Shown: positions 32,809-42,542, numbered from the stretch's first letter. The stretch: DNA of 64,000 nt from Streptococcus equinus (GCF_900101445.1 NZ_FNKE01000001.1:868001-932000), one strand, 5' to 3'. A program made the numbers and translations. The notes: a model not told the origin generated them from the sequence alone.

Positions 32809-34194
32809 TCAACCAACAGAGCCTTCCATACTCATAGTAATTAGACTATTCATCTCAACAGCGTATTCCATAGGAAGTTCTTTGGTGATTGGCTCCATAA
32901 AGCCATTAACAATCATGGCTGTTGCTTCTTCTTCGGAAATTCCTCGACTCATCATGTAGTAAAGTTGTTCTTCAGAAACTTTTGAGACCTTAGCTTCATG
33001 TTCCAAAGATACATTTGAGTTATGAATTTCATTAAATGGGATAGTATCTGAACTTGATAAATCATCCATCAAAATCGTGTCACACTCAATGTGTGATTTT
33101 GAGCCCTCGCTATGCTTGCCAAAATAAACTGAACCACGATAGTCAGTCTTTCCGCCATCTTTAGCCACTGATTTTGAAATCAAGGTTGATGAGGTATGTG
33201 GAGCATTGTGATAAACTTTACAGCCAGCATCTAAGTGTTGACCATAATTGGCAAAAGCCATAGAAAGCACTGAAGTTTTGGCGTGTGAACCGTCTAATAT
33301 CGAGCATGGGTATTTCATATTAACCTTACTTCCGAGATTTCCGTCAATCCACTCTAACATGCCATTTTCTTCAACTTTACCACGTTCCGTTACTAGGTTA
33401 TAGACATTATCTGACCAGTTCTGCATAGTCGTGTAGCGAAAACTAGCATCACGTTTGACAATAATTTCTACCGTTGCCGCATGAAGGCTATTGGTCGTGT
33501 AATTGGGAGCGGTACAACCTTCAATGTATTGAATTGAAGCTCCTTCATCAACAATAATCAAGCTACGTTCAAATTGCCCAGCGTTTTCACCATTGATACG
33601 AAAATAAGTCTGTACTGGAATGTCACATTGCACACCCTTTGGCACATAAATGAAAGTTCCACCAGACCAAACAGCACCATTTAGAGCTGCAAATTTGTGT
33701 TCACTGTTTGAAACAATTTTCCCAAAATACTCTTTAAATAGTTCAGGATATTCTTGCAAAGCCGTATCAGTATCAGTGAAAATAATGCCTTGTTTTTGAA
33801 ACTCTTCTTTCATATTATGGTAGACCACTTCAGACTCATACTGGGCTACCGCACCAGAAAGGTAGTCACGCTCGGCTTGTGGAATGCCCAAACGTTCAAA
33901 AGTTTCTTTAATCTTATCTGGAACATCATCCCAGTCATTAACCTTCTTATCAGCTAATTTTTGGAAATAAATGACATCATCAAAGTCAATTCCAGACAAA
34001 TCAGGTCCAAAATCAGGCATGGGGAGTTTATAAAACAACTCCAAGCTCTTCAAACGATAATCAAGCATCCATTTGGGTTCATGCTTGTAAGCTGATATGT
34101 TTCGCACGATTTCTTCGGTTAACCCTTTCCCCGTCGAATAAGTCGGGGTAAGATCATCGTGAAAACCATAATCATAATCTCTATTTTTGGTCAT
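32809..34194 (-). CDS. sufB: SufB-family Fe-S cluster assembly protein, solitary
   Basis: SufB normally forms the Fe-S scaffold with SufC and SufD. This 461-residue protein is full length and carries EGCTAPNY, the HIECD cysteine region (matching the essential Cys of E. coli SufB) and [11 protein letters not shown]. What is unusual is the setting: no sufC, sufD, sufS or sufU is next to it; its neighbours are a VTT protein and flavodoxin. It differs at many positions from the S. pyogenes operon-borne SufB as I remember it, so it may be a paralogue. A link with flavodoxin (electron supply) is inference. Confidence 0.88.
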   Translation of the reverse strand: MTKNRDYDYGFHDDLTPTYSTGKGLTEEIVRNISAYKHEPKWMLDYRLKSLELFYKLPMPDFGPDLSGIDFDDVIYFQKLADKKVNDWDDVPDKIKETFERLGIPQAERDYLSGAVAQYESEVVYHNMKEEFQKQGIIFTDTDTALQEYPELFKEYFGKIVSNSEHKFAALNGAVWSGGTFIYVPKGVQCDIPVQTYFRINGENAGQFERSLIIVDEGASIQYIEGCTAPNYTTNSLHAATVEIIVKRDASFRYTTMQNWSDNVYNLVTERGKVEENGMLEWIDGNLGSKVNMKYPCSILDGSHAKTSVLSMAFANYGQHLDAGCKVYHNAPHTSSTLISKSVAKDGGKTDYRGSVYFGKHSEGSKSHIECDTILMDDLSSSDTIPFNEIHNSNVSLEHEAKVSKVSEEQLYYMMSRGISEEEATAMIVNGFMEPITKELPMEYAVEMNSLITMSMEGSVG

Positions 34195-34237
34195 AATGAC
34201 ACCTCACTTTATAAAACATTCTTTATGAAAGGAAGAG

Positions 34238-34268
34238 AAAAAAAGAGATTGGAGCACACTCCAACCTC
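34238..34268 (-). terminator. Terminator of the flavodoxin gene
   Basis: Arms GAGGTTGGAG and CTCCAATCTC around TGTG, followed on the minus strand by seven T. Confidence 0.9.
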
Positions 34269-34278
34269 AGTTTTTTAT

Positions 34279-34722
34279 TTAGTTTACTTTTTCAGAAATA
34301 GTTTCTGCGAAAGCTTCTAGATTTGCAATATCTTCATCTTCTGCAGACAAGTCAACTTTAACTGAATCCGCACCTTTTGTTGCGCCAGTCAAGGCAAATT
34401 GTGCTTCAAATTCGTCAACTGCTTTACAGAAGTAATCGTAGAAAGTATCACCAGATCCGACAACACCGAAGATTTTATCTGTCAAATCAACATCTGCAAG
34501 ATCTTCGTAAAAATCAACGATTTCATCTGGCAATTCACCATCACCGTATGTGTATGATGCAACAATCGCAACATCAGCATCTTCAAAATCAGCTGCGTCA
34601 ACTGTTGTACATTCGTCTACTTCGACAGTGTGTCCAAGTTCTTCGAACTTATTTCCAACAATGTCAGCAATTTCTTCAGTATTTCCTGTCATGCTGGCAT
34701 AGACAATCTTAACTAAAGCCAT
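34279..34722 (-). CDS. fld: Flavodoxin
   Basis: Small FMN electron carrier. The 147-residue acidic protein has the phosphate-binding loop SMTGNTEE near the N-terminus and the YTYGDGELP and GSGDTFYDYFCKA loops. The ATG at 34722 follows GGAGGG; the frame is open to a TTG at 34734 inside that site. An extended -10 (TGC TACAAT, 34750-34755 on the minus strand) lies just upstream, so it has its own promoter after add. Confidence 0.94.
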   Translation of the reverse strand: MALVKIVYASMTGNTEEIADIVGNKFEELGHTVEVDECTTVDAADFEDADVAIVASYTYGDGELPDEIVDFYEDLADVDLTDKIFGVVGSGDTFYDYFCKAVDEFEAQFALTGATKGADSVKVDLSAEDEDIANLEAFAETISEKVN

Positions 34723-34763
34723 AGTTCCCTCCAAACATAAATTACCACTATTGTAGCATATTT

Positions 34764-35783
34764 TTACAGAAATGTTTTATATAAATTGTCAATTTTCGAT
34801 AATAAATCAGCTTTTTGAGCTTCTGTGGTAAAGGATGCTTGGATAGCATTTTTATTAAATGTTAGAAAATCATCGATGCCAACGCCGAAGTGTTTGGCAA
34901 AGAGCGCGTATTCTCTTGTTAAGTTAGTGTCAGAAACCGTACGGTTATCGGTGTTAATGGTAATCTTAGCACCAGCATTTTTCAAAGTAAGAAAAGGAAA
35001 CTCAGCTAAAGATTTCGCAGCTTTGGTTTGGAGATTGCTTGTCAAGCATAACTCAGCTGTCACTCCTTTTTTGACAAATTCTTGAATCAATTCAGGTTGG
35101 TCATAAATGGCTGTGGTATGTCCGATACGCTTGATATCAAGAGCAATGGTATCCACAATGTAATGAGCACAGCCACATTCACCAGCGTGAAATGTCAAAG
35201 GAAGTCCTAACTCCTGAGTGTGCTTAATGATAGCCTCTAATTCTGCAGGTGGAAAATCTAGTTCATTTCCTGCAAAATCAAAACCAGCTAATCCTTTGTC
35301 AGCTAACTGGACAACATGGTCAAAAATATCACGCGTCACATGGGCAGGTGATTGTTTCATGCCACAGACGAGAACCTTAGCCACAATGCCAAAATCTGTT
35401 TCTGCCTGCTTAAGACCTGACAGAACTGCTTCAACGGTCTCAGAAGCAGTCAATCCTTCATCCATTGAAAATTCAGGCGCAAAACGGATTTCAGTATAAA
35501 TCACATTTTCCTGCGCAGCTTGTCTAGCCACATCGTAAGCCGCTAAGTGTAAAGCCTTCTTTGTCTGTAAAAGCGGACGAATAAAATCAAACGCCTTAAG
35601 GTAATCCATCAAAGATTCTGCCTCAGCAGGTGCCACGACAAGCTTTTTCAATTCATCATCAGATTCAGGAACAGCAATATCTGCCATATCTGCTAATTGA
35701 CGAATTGTCTCCAATGAAATCGAACCATCCAAGTGACAATGTAATTCTGTCTTTGCCAAGTCTTTTAACGTTGTTGTATCCAA
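34764..35783 (-). CDS. add: Adenosine deaminase
   Basis: Zinc enzyme deaminating adenosine to inosine for purine salvage. The 339-residue TIM barrel has the zinc pair HCH (H15, H17), TFHAGE, the GHT histidine and NTDN. The start is a TTG at 35783, placed by an excellent AGAGGAGG site 5 bp upstream; the next ATG would remove the zinc histidines. In pneumococcus, as I recall the map, flavodoxin lies next to pde2; here add and a 22-kb accessory block separate them. Confidence 0.94.
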   Translation of the reverse strand: MDTTTLKDLAKTELHCHLDGSISLETIRQLADMADIAVPESDDELKKLVVAPAEAESLMDYLKAFDFIRPLLQTKKALHLAAYDVARQAAQENVIYTEIRFAPEFSMDEGLTASETVEAVLSGLKQAETDFGIVAKVLVCGMKQSPAHVTRDIFDHVVQLADKGLAGFDFAGNELDFPPAELEAIIKHTQELGLPLTFHAGECGCAHYIVDTIALDIKRIGHTTAIYDQPELIQEFVKKGVTAELCLTSNLQTKAAKSLAEFPFLTLKNAGAKITINTDNRTVSDTNLTREYALFAKHFGVGIDDFLTFNKNAIQASFTTEAQKADLLSKIDNLYKTFL

Positions 35784-35895
35784 GTTAGCCTCCTCTAATT
35801 AAATTTTTTAGGTACTATCTTAACACATTCTTTTTGTTTTGCAAAGAAATTTTTCTCAAAAATAGGTATTTTTATATTCCAATCTAGTCTCCTCG

Positions 35896-35924
35896 TTGAC
35901 AATAAAATTTGGCTTTGATACAAT
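35896..35924 (+). promoter_or_regulatory. Promoter of the MATE leader
   Basis: Perfect TTGACA (35896-35901), 17 bp, TACAAT (35919-35924): the strongest consensus promoter in the window. Confidence 0.88.
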
Positions 35925-35928
35925 ATCT

Positions 35929-36005
35929 ATGCTTACCGGAGGGTATCATAGAAAATGGTGCTGGATAAGGTAGAGAGTTTTCTCCTACCTTGTCCAGCTT
36001 TTTTT
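35929..36005 (+). promoter_or_regulatory. Leader with short ORF and attenuator terminator before the MATE gene
   Basis: Immediately after the promoter is a 14-codon ORF (35929-35973), MLTGGYHRKWCWIR. Its last codons form the 5' arm of a 14-bp hairpin (35960-35973 with 35985-35998) followed by seven T. A second possible start, ATG 35955, has GGAGGG 11 bp upstream and opens a 34-codon frame overlapping the MATE start. A ribosome stalled on either frame would prevent the hairpin, so transcription into the exporter is probably conditional. Confidence 0.65.
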
Positions 36006-36024
36006 ATTATAAAGGAGGTTAATC

Positions 36025-37368
36025 ATGTCCATTTCTCTTACCAAAGGTCCAATTCTTAAATCGCTATTTGGCTTTGCGATACCAGTTTTATTAACACTTT
36101 TACTTCAAGCGCTATATGGAGCAGCAGACCTTATTGTTGTGGGACAATTTGCAAAAGCTATTGATGTTTCAGCAGTAGCAACCGGCAGTCAACTACTCCA
36201 AACAGTCACAACCGCTGTCATCGGGCTTGCTATGGGAATCACGATTGCTGTTGGGCGCTTAATCGGGCAAAATCAAAAAGAAAAAGCAGGGCAATACATC
36301 GGAGCAGCCTGCACTTTATTTCTTGTTCTTTCTTTTTTTCTCGTTCTATTATTAACCATTTACAGCAGTGACTTAGCTAAACTTCTTCACTCCCCTACCT
36401 CAGCAGTACATGCCACGCAAAAATACATTTTTATCTGCGGATGTGGCGCTATTTTTATTGTAGCTTATAACCTGCTTGGTGCTATTTTCAGGGGAATTGG
36501 TGATTCTACAACACCATTTATTACTGTTTTAATTGCCTGTATTATCAATATTATCGCTGATATCTTTTTTGTCGCAGTTTTGAATTTAGGAAGTTCAGGC
36601 GCTGCACTTGCAACAGTTCTATCCCAAGCAATTAGTGTTATCACTTCTCTTTTAATCATCAAGAAAAAAGATTTGCCATTTCATTTTACAAGATCCTTTT
36701 TACAGATTGATAAACACATTTGGAAAATACTCCTCAAATTAGGTGCTCCTGTGGCTACACAAGATTTACTTGTATCTTTATCATTTCTTTTTATTCAGGC
36801 TACAGCAAATAATCTTGGAATTGTGGCATCAGGTGGCGTTGGAATTGCTGAAAAAGTTTGTGTCTTCATCATGCTGATTCCTTCAGCTTATATGCAATCA
36901 ATGTCAGCATTTGTCGCTCAAAATATTGGTGCTAAGCAAAAAAACAGAGCAAATTTAGCGTTAAAATACGGAATCCTATCAAGCCTTATCGTAGGCTTTG
37001 TCATGGCTATTTTAACTTTTACACATGGTGATACCATGTCTTCCATTTTTTCAAAAAATATGGAACTTATCAAATCATCTCATGATTACCTAAAATCATA
37101 CGCTATTGACTGCATGATTATCAGTGTTGTATTCTGCTTCGTTGGATACTTCAATGGCTTAGGAAAAACATTTTTTGTCATGCTTCAGGGTATCATCGGA
37201 GCTTTCTTCATTAGAATTCCTGTGGTCTACTTCATGAGCTTACTTCCACAAAAAAGCTTGTTCTATATTGGCCTTGGAACACCTATTTCATCTACAGTTC
37301 AACTTATTTTATGTCTTTTATTCTTTTTACTAATCAATCATAAAGAATACAAGAAAATCAAGGCATAA
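36025..37368 (+). CDS. MATE-family efflux transporter
   Basis: Integral membrane exporter using an ion gradient to expel organic cations or drugs. The 447 residues have about twelve hydrophobic segments in two MatE halves, with the typical start SLTKGPILKSLFGFAIPVLLTLLLQALYGAADLIVVGQF. The ribosome binding site AAAGGAGG is strong and sits just after the leader terminator. The substrate cannot be told from sequence; the attenuator suggests induction by a translation inhibitor. It is monocistronic. Confidence 0.92.
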   Translation: MSISLTKGPILKSLFGFAIPVLLTLLLQALYGAADLIVVGQFAKAIDVSAVATGSQLLQTVTTAVIGLAMGITIAVGRLIGQNQKEKAGQYIGAACTLFLVLSFFLVLLLTIYSSDLAKLLHSPTSAVHATQKYIFICGCGAIFIVAYNLLGAIFRGIGDSTTPFITVLIACIINIIADIFFVAVLNLGSSGAALATVLSQAISVITSLLIIKKKDLPFHFTRSFLQIDKHIWKILLKLGAPVATQDLLVSLSFLFIQATANNLGIVASGGVGIAEKVCVFIMLIPSAYMQSMSAFVAQNIGAKQKNRANLALKYGILSSLIVGFVMAILTFTHGDTMSSIFSKNMELIKSSHDYLKSYAIDCMIISVVFCFVGYFNGLGKTFFVMLQGIIGAFFIRIPVVYFMSLLPQKSLFYIGLGTPISSTVQLILCLLFFLLINHKEYKKIKA

Positions 37369-37403
37369 AAAAGCCAGGTTCCATTTTGAAACCTGGCTTT
37401 TTT
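37367..37403 (+). terminator. Terminator of the MATE gene, bidirectional
   Basis: Arms AAGCCAGGTTT-like and AAACCTGGCTT with A and T runs on both sides; it also serves the convergent alcohol dehydrogenase gene. Confidence 0.9.
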
Positions 37404-37407
37404 CTAT

Positions 37408-38559
37408 TTAAAACAATTGTTTGTAAAGTTCGATTGTTTCTTCAAGTGTTGGCATAAATGGATTACCTGGTGCGCAGGCATCGAGCAAAGCGTTTTTAGA
37501 AAGAAATTCGAAGTCGAATTCTTCTTCCTTGATACCAAGCTCAGTCAATTTCTTAGGAATACCAACTGTTGCTGACAATTTTTCAATTTCTGCAATAGCG
37601 TAATCAGCACATTCTTGGTCACTTTTATCTTCTGTATGAAGTCCTAGTCCTTTAGCCACATCTCGGAAAGCTGCTGGAACGTGTTTGGCATTTTCACGTT
37701 CGACGATTGGCAAAATCATGGCACAGCAGACACCGTGTGGCAAATGGTAAACTGCTCCAAGTTGGTGAGCCATCGCGTGCACATAACCTAGTCCTGCATT
37801 ATTAAATGCCATACCACCTAAGAAAATAGCATTGACCATAGCTTCACGCGCTTCCAAATCTTCACCATTTTCAACAGCTCGTGGCAAAAATTCTTTGATT
37901 AGCTCAATTGCTCCGATTGACAATTTTTTCGTTGCACCGTAAGCACCTGGTGTCACCAAGGCTTCGATTGCGTGAGTCAAAGCATCCATACCTGTTGCAG
38001 CTGTTAATGATTTTGGCATTGAAACCATAAGTTCTGGATCATTAACTGACATCAAGGCTAAGCTATTTTTATCAACCATAACCATTTTAACTTTGCGCTC
38101 TTCATCTGTAATGACGTAGTTGATTGTAATTTCAGCTGATGTTCCTGCAGTCGTATTAATGGCTACAACAGGAAGACCTTTTTTAGATGATTTGTTGACA
38201 CCTTCGTAGTCTTGCGGACGACCACCATTTGTTGCCAAAATTGAAATACAGCTAGCAGCATCTTGTGGTGAACCACCACCAAGTGAGATGATAAAGTCAC
38301 AAGCATTTTCTTTCAAAGTAGCTAGACCTTCTTCGACATTTTTGACTGTTGGATTTGGATCAACATCGCTATAAACAACATAATCAATATTTTCTGCATC
38401 AAGAGGTGCAGTTACTTTAGGTAAAATATCACTTCCAGCAATAAAATGGTCTGTTACCAAAAGAGCCTTTTGGTAGCCTAATTCTTTAATATGACTTCCG
38501 ATTTCTTTAATCACTCCGCGACCAATAAGGTTTTGAGATGGAACATAAAATACTGACAT
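37408..38559 (-). CDS. Iron-dependent alcohol dehydrogenase, candidate lactaldehyde reductase
   Basis: Group III iron-containing dehydrogenase of 383 residues, similar to FucO and AdhB: nucleotide loop GGGSPQDAA, TTAGTSAE, and metal ligands in DALTHAIE, VHAMAHQLGAVYHLPHG. The ATG at 38559 lies 8 bp after AAGGAGG; the frame is open to 38637, and ATG 38565 is too close to the site. In this window the rhamnose aldolase RhaD makes lactaldehyde, which a FucO-like enzyme would reduce to 1,2-propanediol. Location at the left edge of the island and a cre at its start site fit that role. Ethanol formation is an alternative. Confidence 0.87.
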   Translation of the reverse strand: MSVFYVPSQNLIGRGVIKEIGSHIKELGYQKALLVTDHFIAGSDILPKVTAPLDAENIDYVVYSDVDPNPTVKNVEEGLATLKENACDFIISLGGGSPQDAASCISILATNGGRPQDYEGVNKSSKKGLPVVAINTTAGTSAEITINYVITDEERKVKMVMVDKNSLALMSVNDPELMVSMPKSLTAATGMDALTHAIEALVTPGAYGATKKLSIGAIELIKEFLPRAVENGEDLEAREAMVNAIFLGGMAFNNAGLGYVHAMAHQLGAVYHLPHGVCCAMILPIVERENAKHVPAAFRDVAKGLGLHTEDKSDQECADYAIAEIEKLSATVGIPKKLTELGIKEEEFDFEFLSKNALLDACAPGNPFMPTLEETIELYKQLF

Positions 38560-38590
38560 GAGCATAGCCTCCTTATGATTTTTTGTTTTT

Positions 38591-38637
38591 AGAAAACGTT
38601 TACATTTTAATTTTAGCATTTTTAAAATACTTATCAA
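38591..38637 (-). promoter_or_regulatory. Alcohol dehydrogenase promoter with cre site
   Basis: Minus strand: TTGATA (38632-38637), 16 bp, TGC-TAAAAT (38610-38615). Then TGTAAACGTTTTCT (38591-38604) matches the cre consensus TGWAANCGNTNWCA at 13 of 14 positions and covers the transcription start, a position fitting CcpA repression. Confidence 0.75.
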
Positions 38638-38733
38638 GTTAAAAATGCCAGATTTAACGTATCATTTTTACAGATTGTTCATCGCTAAAATAAGCGATTT
38701 AACCAAGCTGCAAAGGGGGGATATCTGTCTACA

Positions 38734-41151
38734 CTAATCTAATAATAATTGACACGATTCTTGACCACTATTCACACAAACTTTTACGACATTTTGATTC
38801 TTTCTTAAGATTGCTAAAGCTCTCCCATTAAAAGTTGTTGTCTCACAAGACTGATAAATTCCTGTTGGTTTAGGGTTAGCACTACCAAAAGCTAACAAAT
38901 CAGCACCTTCTACAGCTATTTTAAGATGCTTTTCTAAATCTGTGATAACTCTATTTTGATTGTCACGATTTTCAATGGATAAGTAAAGCAAGTCTTCGTT
39001 TTGATTTTCTGCCTGAACAACCAAATGTGAGTCATTTTTATTAGCCGTATTTAGGGTAGTTGATGAAATGACTTCACCGTTTTGATAATTAATAGCCTTT
39101 AATTCACCTGGTTCATATACAGTTTCAAATCGTGTTAAATAACCGATCTCTTCACCAACGTTTTTTCTCTCAATCAAACGGTCGTTAAGATATAATTCGA
39201 CTTCATCTCCAGGAGCATATACTTCAACAATTACTGGTTTGTGTTCAGCGCCTGACCATGTCCAAGAAGATACCACATCAGACATTATCCATGAAGTTTT
39301 TAATAGTGTTTCTCCATAGTGATATGGATTTTGAACTGCAATATACGGAGCTTTTCGCTTACCAAAAACAATTTCTCGATAGTATGACATAGGACGTCTA
39401 AATCCTGTTATATCAATATCACCACAATATGCTAATTGACATGGATACGTTGCGCCAAGTCCACCTTCTCCTTCACGATAAGCTGGAATTCCAATACCAG
39501 CCTCTCCAATATAGTCCCATCCAGTCCATGTAAAGTCTCCAATAACACTTGGCAGTTCTTTTACTAATTTCCAATTTCGAGCAATTTCTGGAGGGTAAGT
39601 TTCACTACCAACCATAACACGATTAGGATACTCTTTACTATCTTTCTCATATCTAGCAGTCATGTAATTATACCCAGCAATGTCAGTCATCGCAGTAGCT
39701 ACTTCAAGATTCTTACTAACAATGTCATGTGTAACAATTTCGTCCATATTATCTTCCAGTGCAGACATAAAATCATTTACATTACCATCTTCATCCAAAG
39801 CTTCTGGATGGTGTTTTAAAACATCATTCATAATATCATCCATTGAATCACCTGAAACAAAAACACCATTAATAGCTGCAAGGGTCGGTCTTGTATCATC
39901 GGACAGTTTAATAAAGTCATTAATTTCTTTAGCAAGATGACTACCTTGTTGAGTTGCAATTTCTGGAATTTCATTTCCGATAGAATAAAGAATTACACTT
40001 GGATGGTTGAAATCTGATTCTACCATTGCTCTCACATCTGTCTTCCAATCATCTTTAAAGAACTGACTATAGTCGTGATCAGATTTAAAACGTGTCCACA
40101 TATCAAAAGTCTCATCCATGATATACATCCCTAACTCATCACACACTTTTAACAAAACAGGAGATGATGGATGATGAGACATTCGAATAGCATTAAAGCC
40201 TGCTTCCTTCAAAATCTTAATACGACGGCGCTCTGAAGCTTCATAAGTTGCTGCCCCTAAAAGACCTTGGTCATGATGAATACAAGCTCCTCTTAATTTA
40301 GTTGTTTGACCGTTAATTCGTAGTCCTCTTTTTGAATCAACACTAAGAGTTCTAATACCAAATGTGCGTTCATCAATATCTACTTGCTCACCATTAAAAA
40401 CGATAGAAGTTTTAATCGTATAAAGGCTAGGATTTTCTGCACTCCAGGTATTAGCATTTTTTATTAAATAGCGACCACTGATTTTTCTACTTTCATTGCT
40501 GTATAAAAAGTACGGACGTTTGTCACTACAAATACATTTTCCTTCATTATCTTTTATCTCAAAACAAACGTATGTTGTCTTTGCTTGTGGAGATGCATTG
40601 CTAATTGGAACTGAAATTTCAATCATAGCATCATTTTGATCAATTTCTAACGTCTTAACCATTGTCCCCTTAGGTTCAATGTGTAATAAGTTACTTGTAA
40701 GAAGATAAACATCGCGATATAGACCGCTACCTGAATACCATCGACTATTGCTCATTGCGCCGTTTCGAACCTGAACACGAATTTCATTATTTCCTTCATG
40801 AACAAAATCATTTACCTTAACAACAAAGCCAGTATAACCATAATGATGACTGCCTGCAAGTTGTCCATTGACATAGACGTAAGTATTCATATACGCCCCA
40901 TCAAATCTTAATGCAATAATTTGATTTAACATATCAGAAGTGACAACTAAATTCTTAACATAAACATAATTACCACCATCATAAAATCCTGTATTACCAC
41001 CATTTAAGCTATCCGCATGTGGTTCTTGATGAATCATAGCGTCATGTGGCAACGTTACTTCTTGCGCTGTTTCTGGAATATTCCATACTAAAGCAAAAGA
41101 GTTTTTATCATTCCAAAATTTCCAGTTTTCATTAAATAATAATTGTTTCAT
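38734..41151 (-). CDS. Glycoside hydrolase family 2, cytoplasmic (beta-galactosidase or beta-glucuronidase type)
   Basis: Retaining beta-glycosidase of 805 residues. Order: N-terminal sugar-binding jelly roll (about 1-150), Ig-like GH2 domain, TIM barrel with acid/base E394 in YSIGNEIPE and nucleophile E517 in GSETYPPE, then two further beta domains with a DUF4982-like region. There is no signal peptide. It is last in the minus-strand operon GH2, MFS, GH2, 64 bp after the transporter gene, with a hairpin in that gap. Substrate (galactoside, glucuronide or other) cannot be fixed from sequence; the setting suggests removal of a sugar from a rhamnose-bearing plant glycan. Confidence 0.9.
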   Translation of the reverse strand: MKQLLFNENWKFWNDKNSFALVWNIPETAQEVTLPHDAMIHQEPHADSLNGGNTGFYDGGNYVYVKNLVVTSDMLNQIIALRFDGAYMNTYVYVNGQLAGSHHYGYTGFVVKVNDFVHEGNNEIRVQVRNGAMSNSRWYSGSGLYRDVYLLTSNLLHIEPKGTMVKTLEIDQNDAMIEISVPISNASPQAKTTYVCFEIKDNEGKCICSDKRPYFLYSNESRKISGRYLIKNANTWSAENPSLYTIKTSIVFNGEQVDIDERTFGIRTLSVDSKRGLRINGQTTKLRGACIHHDQGLLGAATYEASERRRIKILKEAGFNAIRMSHHPSSPVLLKVCDELGMYIMDETFDMWTRFKSDHDYSQFFKDDWKTDVRAMVESDFNHPSVILYSIGNEIPEIATQQGSHLAKEINDFIKLSDDTRPTLAAINGVFVSGDSMDDIMNDVLKHHPEALDEDGNVNDFMSALEDNMDEIVTHDIVSKNLEVATAMTDIAGYNYMTARYEKDSKEYPNRVMVGSETYPPEIARNWKLVKELPSVIGDFTWTGWDYIGEAGIGIPAYREGEGGLGATYPCQLAYCGDIDITGFRRPMSYYREIVFGKRKAPYIAVQNPYHYGETLLKTSWIMSDVVSSWTWSGAEHKPVIVEVYAPGDEVELYLNDRLIERKNVGEEIGYLTRFETVYEPGELKAINYQNGEVISSTTLNTANKNDSHLVVQAENQNEDLLYLSIENRDNQNRVITDLEKHLKIAVEGADLLAFGSANPKPTGIYQSCETTTFNGRALAILRKNQNVVKVCVNSGQESCQLLLD

Positions 41152-41175
41152 AAGTTTTCTCCAATATATACAATA

Positions 41176-41208
41176 GAGCTACAAAACTCAAATAAATTCT
41201 GTAGCTCT
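41176..41208 (-). terminator. Intercistronic hairpin between MFS and GH2 genes
   Basis: Arms GAGCTACA and TGTAGCTC-type (GAGCTACAGAA / TTTTGTAGCTC) without a clean T run. More likely a partial terminator or mRNA-stabilising hairpin than a full stop. Confidence 0.5.
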
Positions 41209-41215
41209 TAATATG

Positions 41216-42439
41216 TTATGCACGCGCAGCTTCTTCGGCTGTTCCGCGTCCGTCTGGGATGAAGGCACCGCTTTCGGCTTTTTCACCAAAACGTGTAAGG
41301 ATAAGAACAACTGCAACAAGGATAGAAACCACACCAGCAAAGATAAATGATGGCACACCAGCTGGCACATGTAAAAGACTAATTAATTTTGGAGCAATAG
41401 CTGAGCTAAGTGAGTTAACAAAGGCGTAAACTGACATAACTACTGGAATTTGAGCTGGTTTAGAAACCATTGACAACAAGAATGGGCAAGTTGCCATAAC
41501 CATTACCATAGCCATAGCTGCAAAAATAGCTGCAATCATCAAGACAAATGGATTTGCTGACAAGTAAGTCAAAACAAGTGTGACTAGCAAAGCGATGAAA
41601 CCAAAAGCAAGTGTATTTGGCTTTGTCACTTTTCGAATGTACTTAAGACCAAATCCAGCTGCGATACCTCCGATAGTACCAACGGCATTAATGATACCAG
41701 TCATCGCTGTACCACCAACACCACGTTCTGCAACAACGATTGAGAGATTGGCTGCATATGCTGTATAGGCAATTCCAAGAAGAAATGCAATGAAGATGAT
41801 GATATAAACAGGAGCTTGTAATTCTTTCAAAACTGCCACTGTTGATACTTTTTCTTTTTTTCCATCAGCTGTAACCATCACTTTTTCAGGTTCATCTTTT
41901 GGCAGGCAGATTAACACTAGCAGAAAGACTAAGATTCCGACAGCAAATACCCAGTAAAGATTACGCCAGTTTTGACCGCCAAGCACGCCACCGACACCCA
42001 TAAGAATCATTGAACCAAGTGAAGTCATACCAGTGTTGATTCCCATCATTGATGAGCGTTCTTCACCGTCAAAGTATTGAGATAAGAGCATCGGATTAAT
42101 TGTTGAAATAAACCCAACACCTGTTCCTAAAATCACTGAACAAGCAAGTAAGCCAATCATTGAACTATTCCAAAATGCTGGAATCAAACCACCAATTGTA
42201 ACCAAAGCAACACCAAGTAAAACTAAGTTTTTCTTTGATACATGCATAGCCAATTGACCTGCAATAAGTGTAATGATAAGTGCTCCTAATCCTGGGAGTG
42301 TAGATAGAAGCTGAACAGTTGAGATGGGAGTGTTAGGAAAATCTGCAGAGATAGCAGCAATGGCTGAACCTGCAACTGACCCTGACATGGCAAGAGTAGC
42401 CATGCTGACGACACCGATTTTTGTTTTTGCAGTACTCAT
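41216..42439 (-). CDS. MFS sugar/oligosaccharide transporter
   Basis: A 407-residue major facilitator protein with about twelve membrane segments and a central cytoplasmic loop near residues 185-205. It starts MSTAKTKIGVVSMATLAMSGSVAGSAIAA. Placed between two GH2 glycosidase genes on the same strand, it is the only transporter of the island, so it probably imports the glycoside that the cytoplasmic enzymes hydrolyse. No PTS or ABC importer genes are present. The promoter has TATAAT but no -35 match, and an operator-like 20-mer and a cre site lie upstream. Confidence 0.9.
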   Translation of the reverse strand: MSTAKTKIGVVSMATLAMSGSVAGSAIAAISADFPNTPISTVQLLSTLPGLGALIITLIAGQLAMHVSKKNLVLLGVALVTIGGLIPAFWNSSMIGLLACSVILGTGVGFISTINPMLLSQYFDGEERSSMMGINTGMTSLGSMILMGVGGVLGGQNWRNLYWVFAVGILVFLLVLICLPKDEPEKVMVTADGKKEKVSTVAVLKELQAPVYIIIFIAFLLGIAYTAYAANLSIVVAERGVGGTAMTGIINAVGTIGGIAAGFGLKYIRKVTKPNTLAFGFIALLVTLVLTYLSANPFVLMIAAIFAAMAMVMVMATCPFLLSMVSKPAQIPVVMSVYAFVNSLSSAIAPKLISLLHVPAGVPSFIFAGVVSILVAVVLILTRFGEKAESGAFIPDGRGTAEEAARA

Positions 42440-42471
42440 AGTAGTATTACCTTTCTGATTTTTAACTTGTG

Positions 42472-42502
42472 ATTATAGTATACAAATCTGTAACCGTTTT
42501 CT
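42472..42502 (-). promoter_or_regulatory. MFS gene -10 and cre site
   Basis: TATAAT on the minus strand (42472-42477) lacks a recognisable -35, suggesting dependence on an activator. TGTAACCGTTTTCT (42489-42502, plus strand) matches the cre consensus at 13 of 14 and lies just upstream of the -10. Confidence 0.65.
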
Positions 42503-42522
42503 CTATATCCGTTATTAAGCTT

Positions 42523-42542
42523 TTTTGTGTCTATTTCACAGA
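42523..42542 (-). promoter_or_regulatory. Candidate regulator operator, copy 1 (before MFS)
   Basis: Minus strand TCTGTGAAATAGACACAAAA, 83 bp before the MFS start and overlapping the 3' end of the upstream GH2 gene. It is identical at 19 of 20 bases, and in the same orientation and distance, to the site before the GH3 gene. Core TGTG-N7-CACA. Confidence 0.7.

Noticed and set aside
35925..36005. Known riboswitch (guanidine, fluoride, preQ1, ZTP) before the MATE gene
   Set aside because: None of the conserved core motifs of these classes is present; a peptide-controlled attenuator explains the sequence better.
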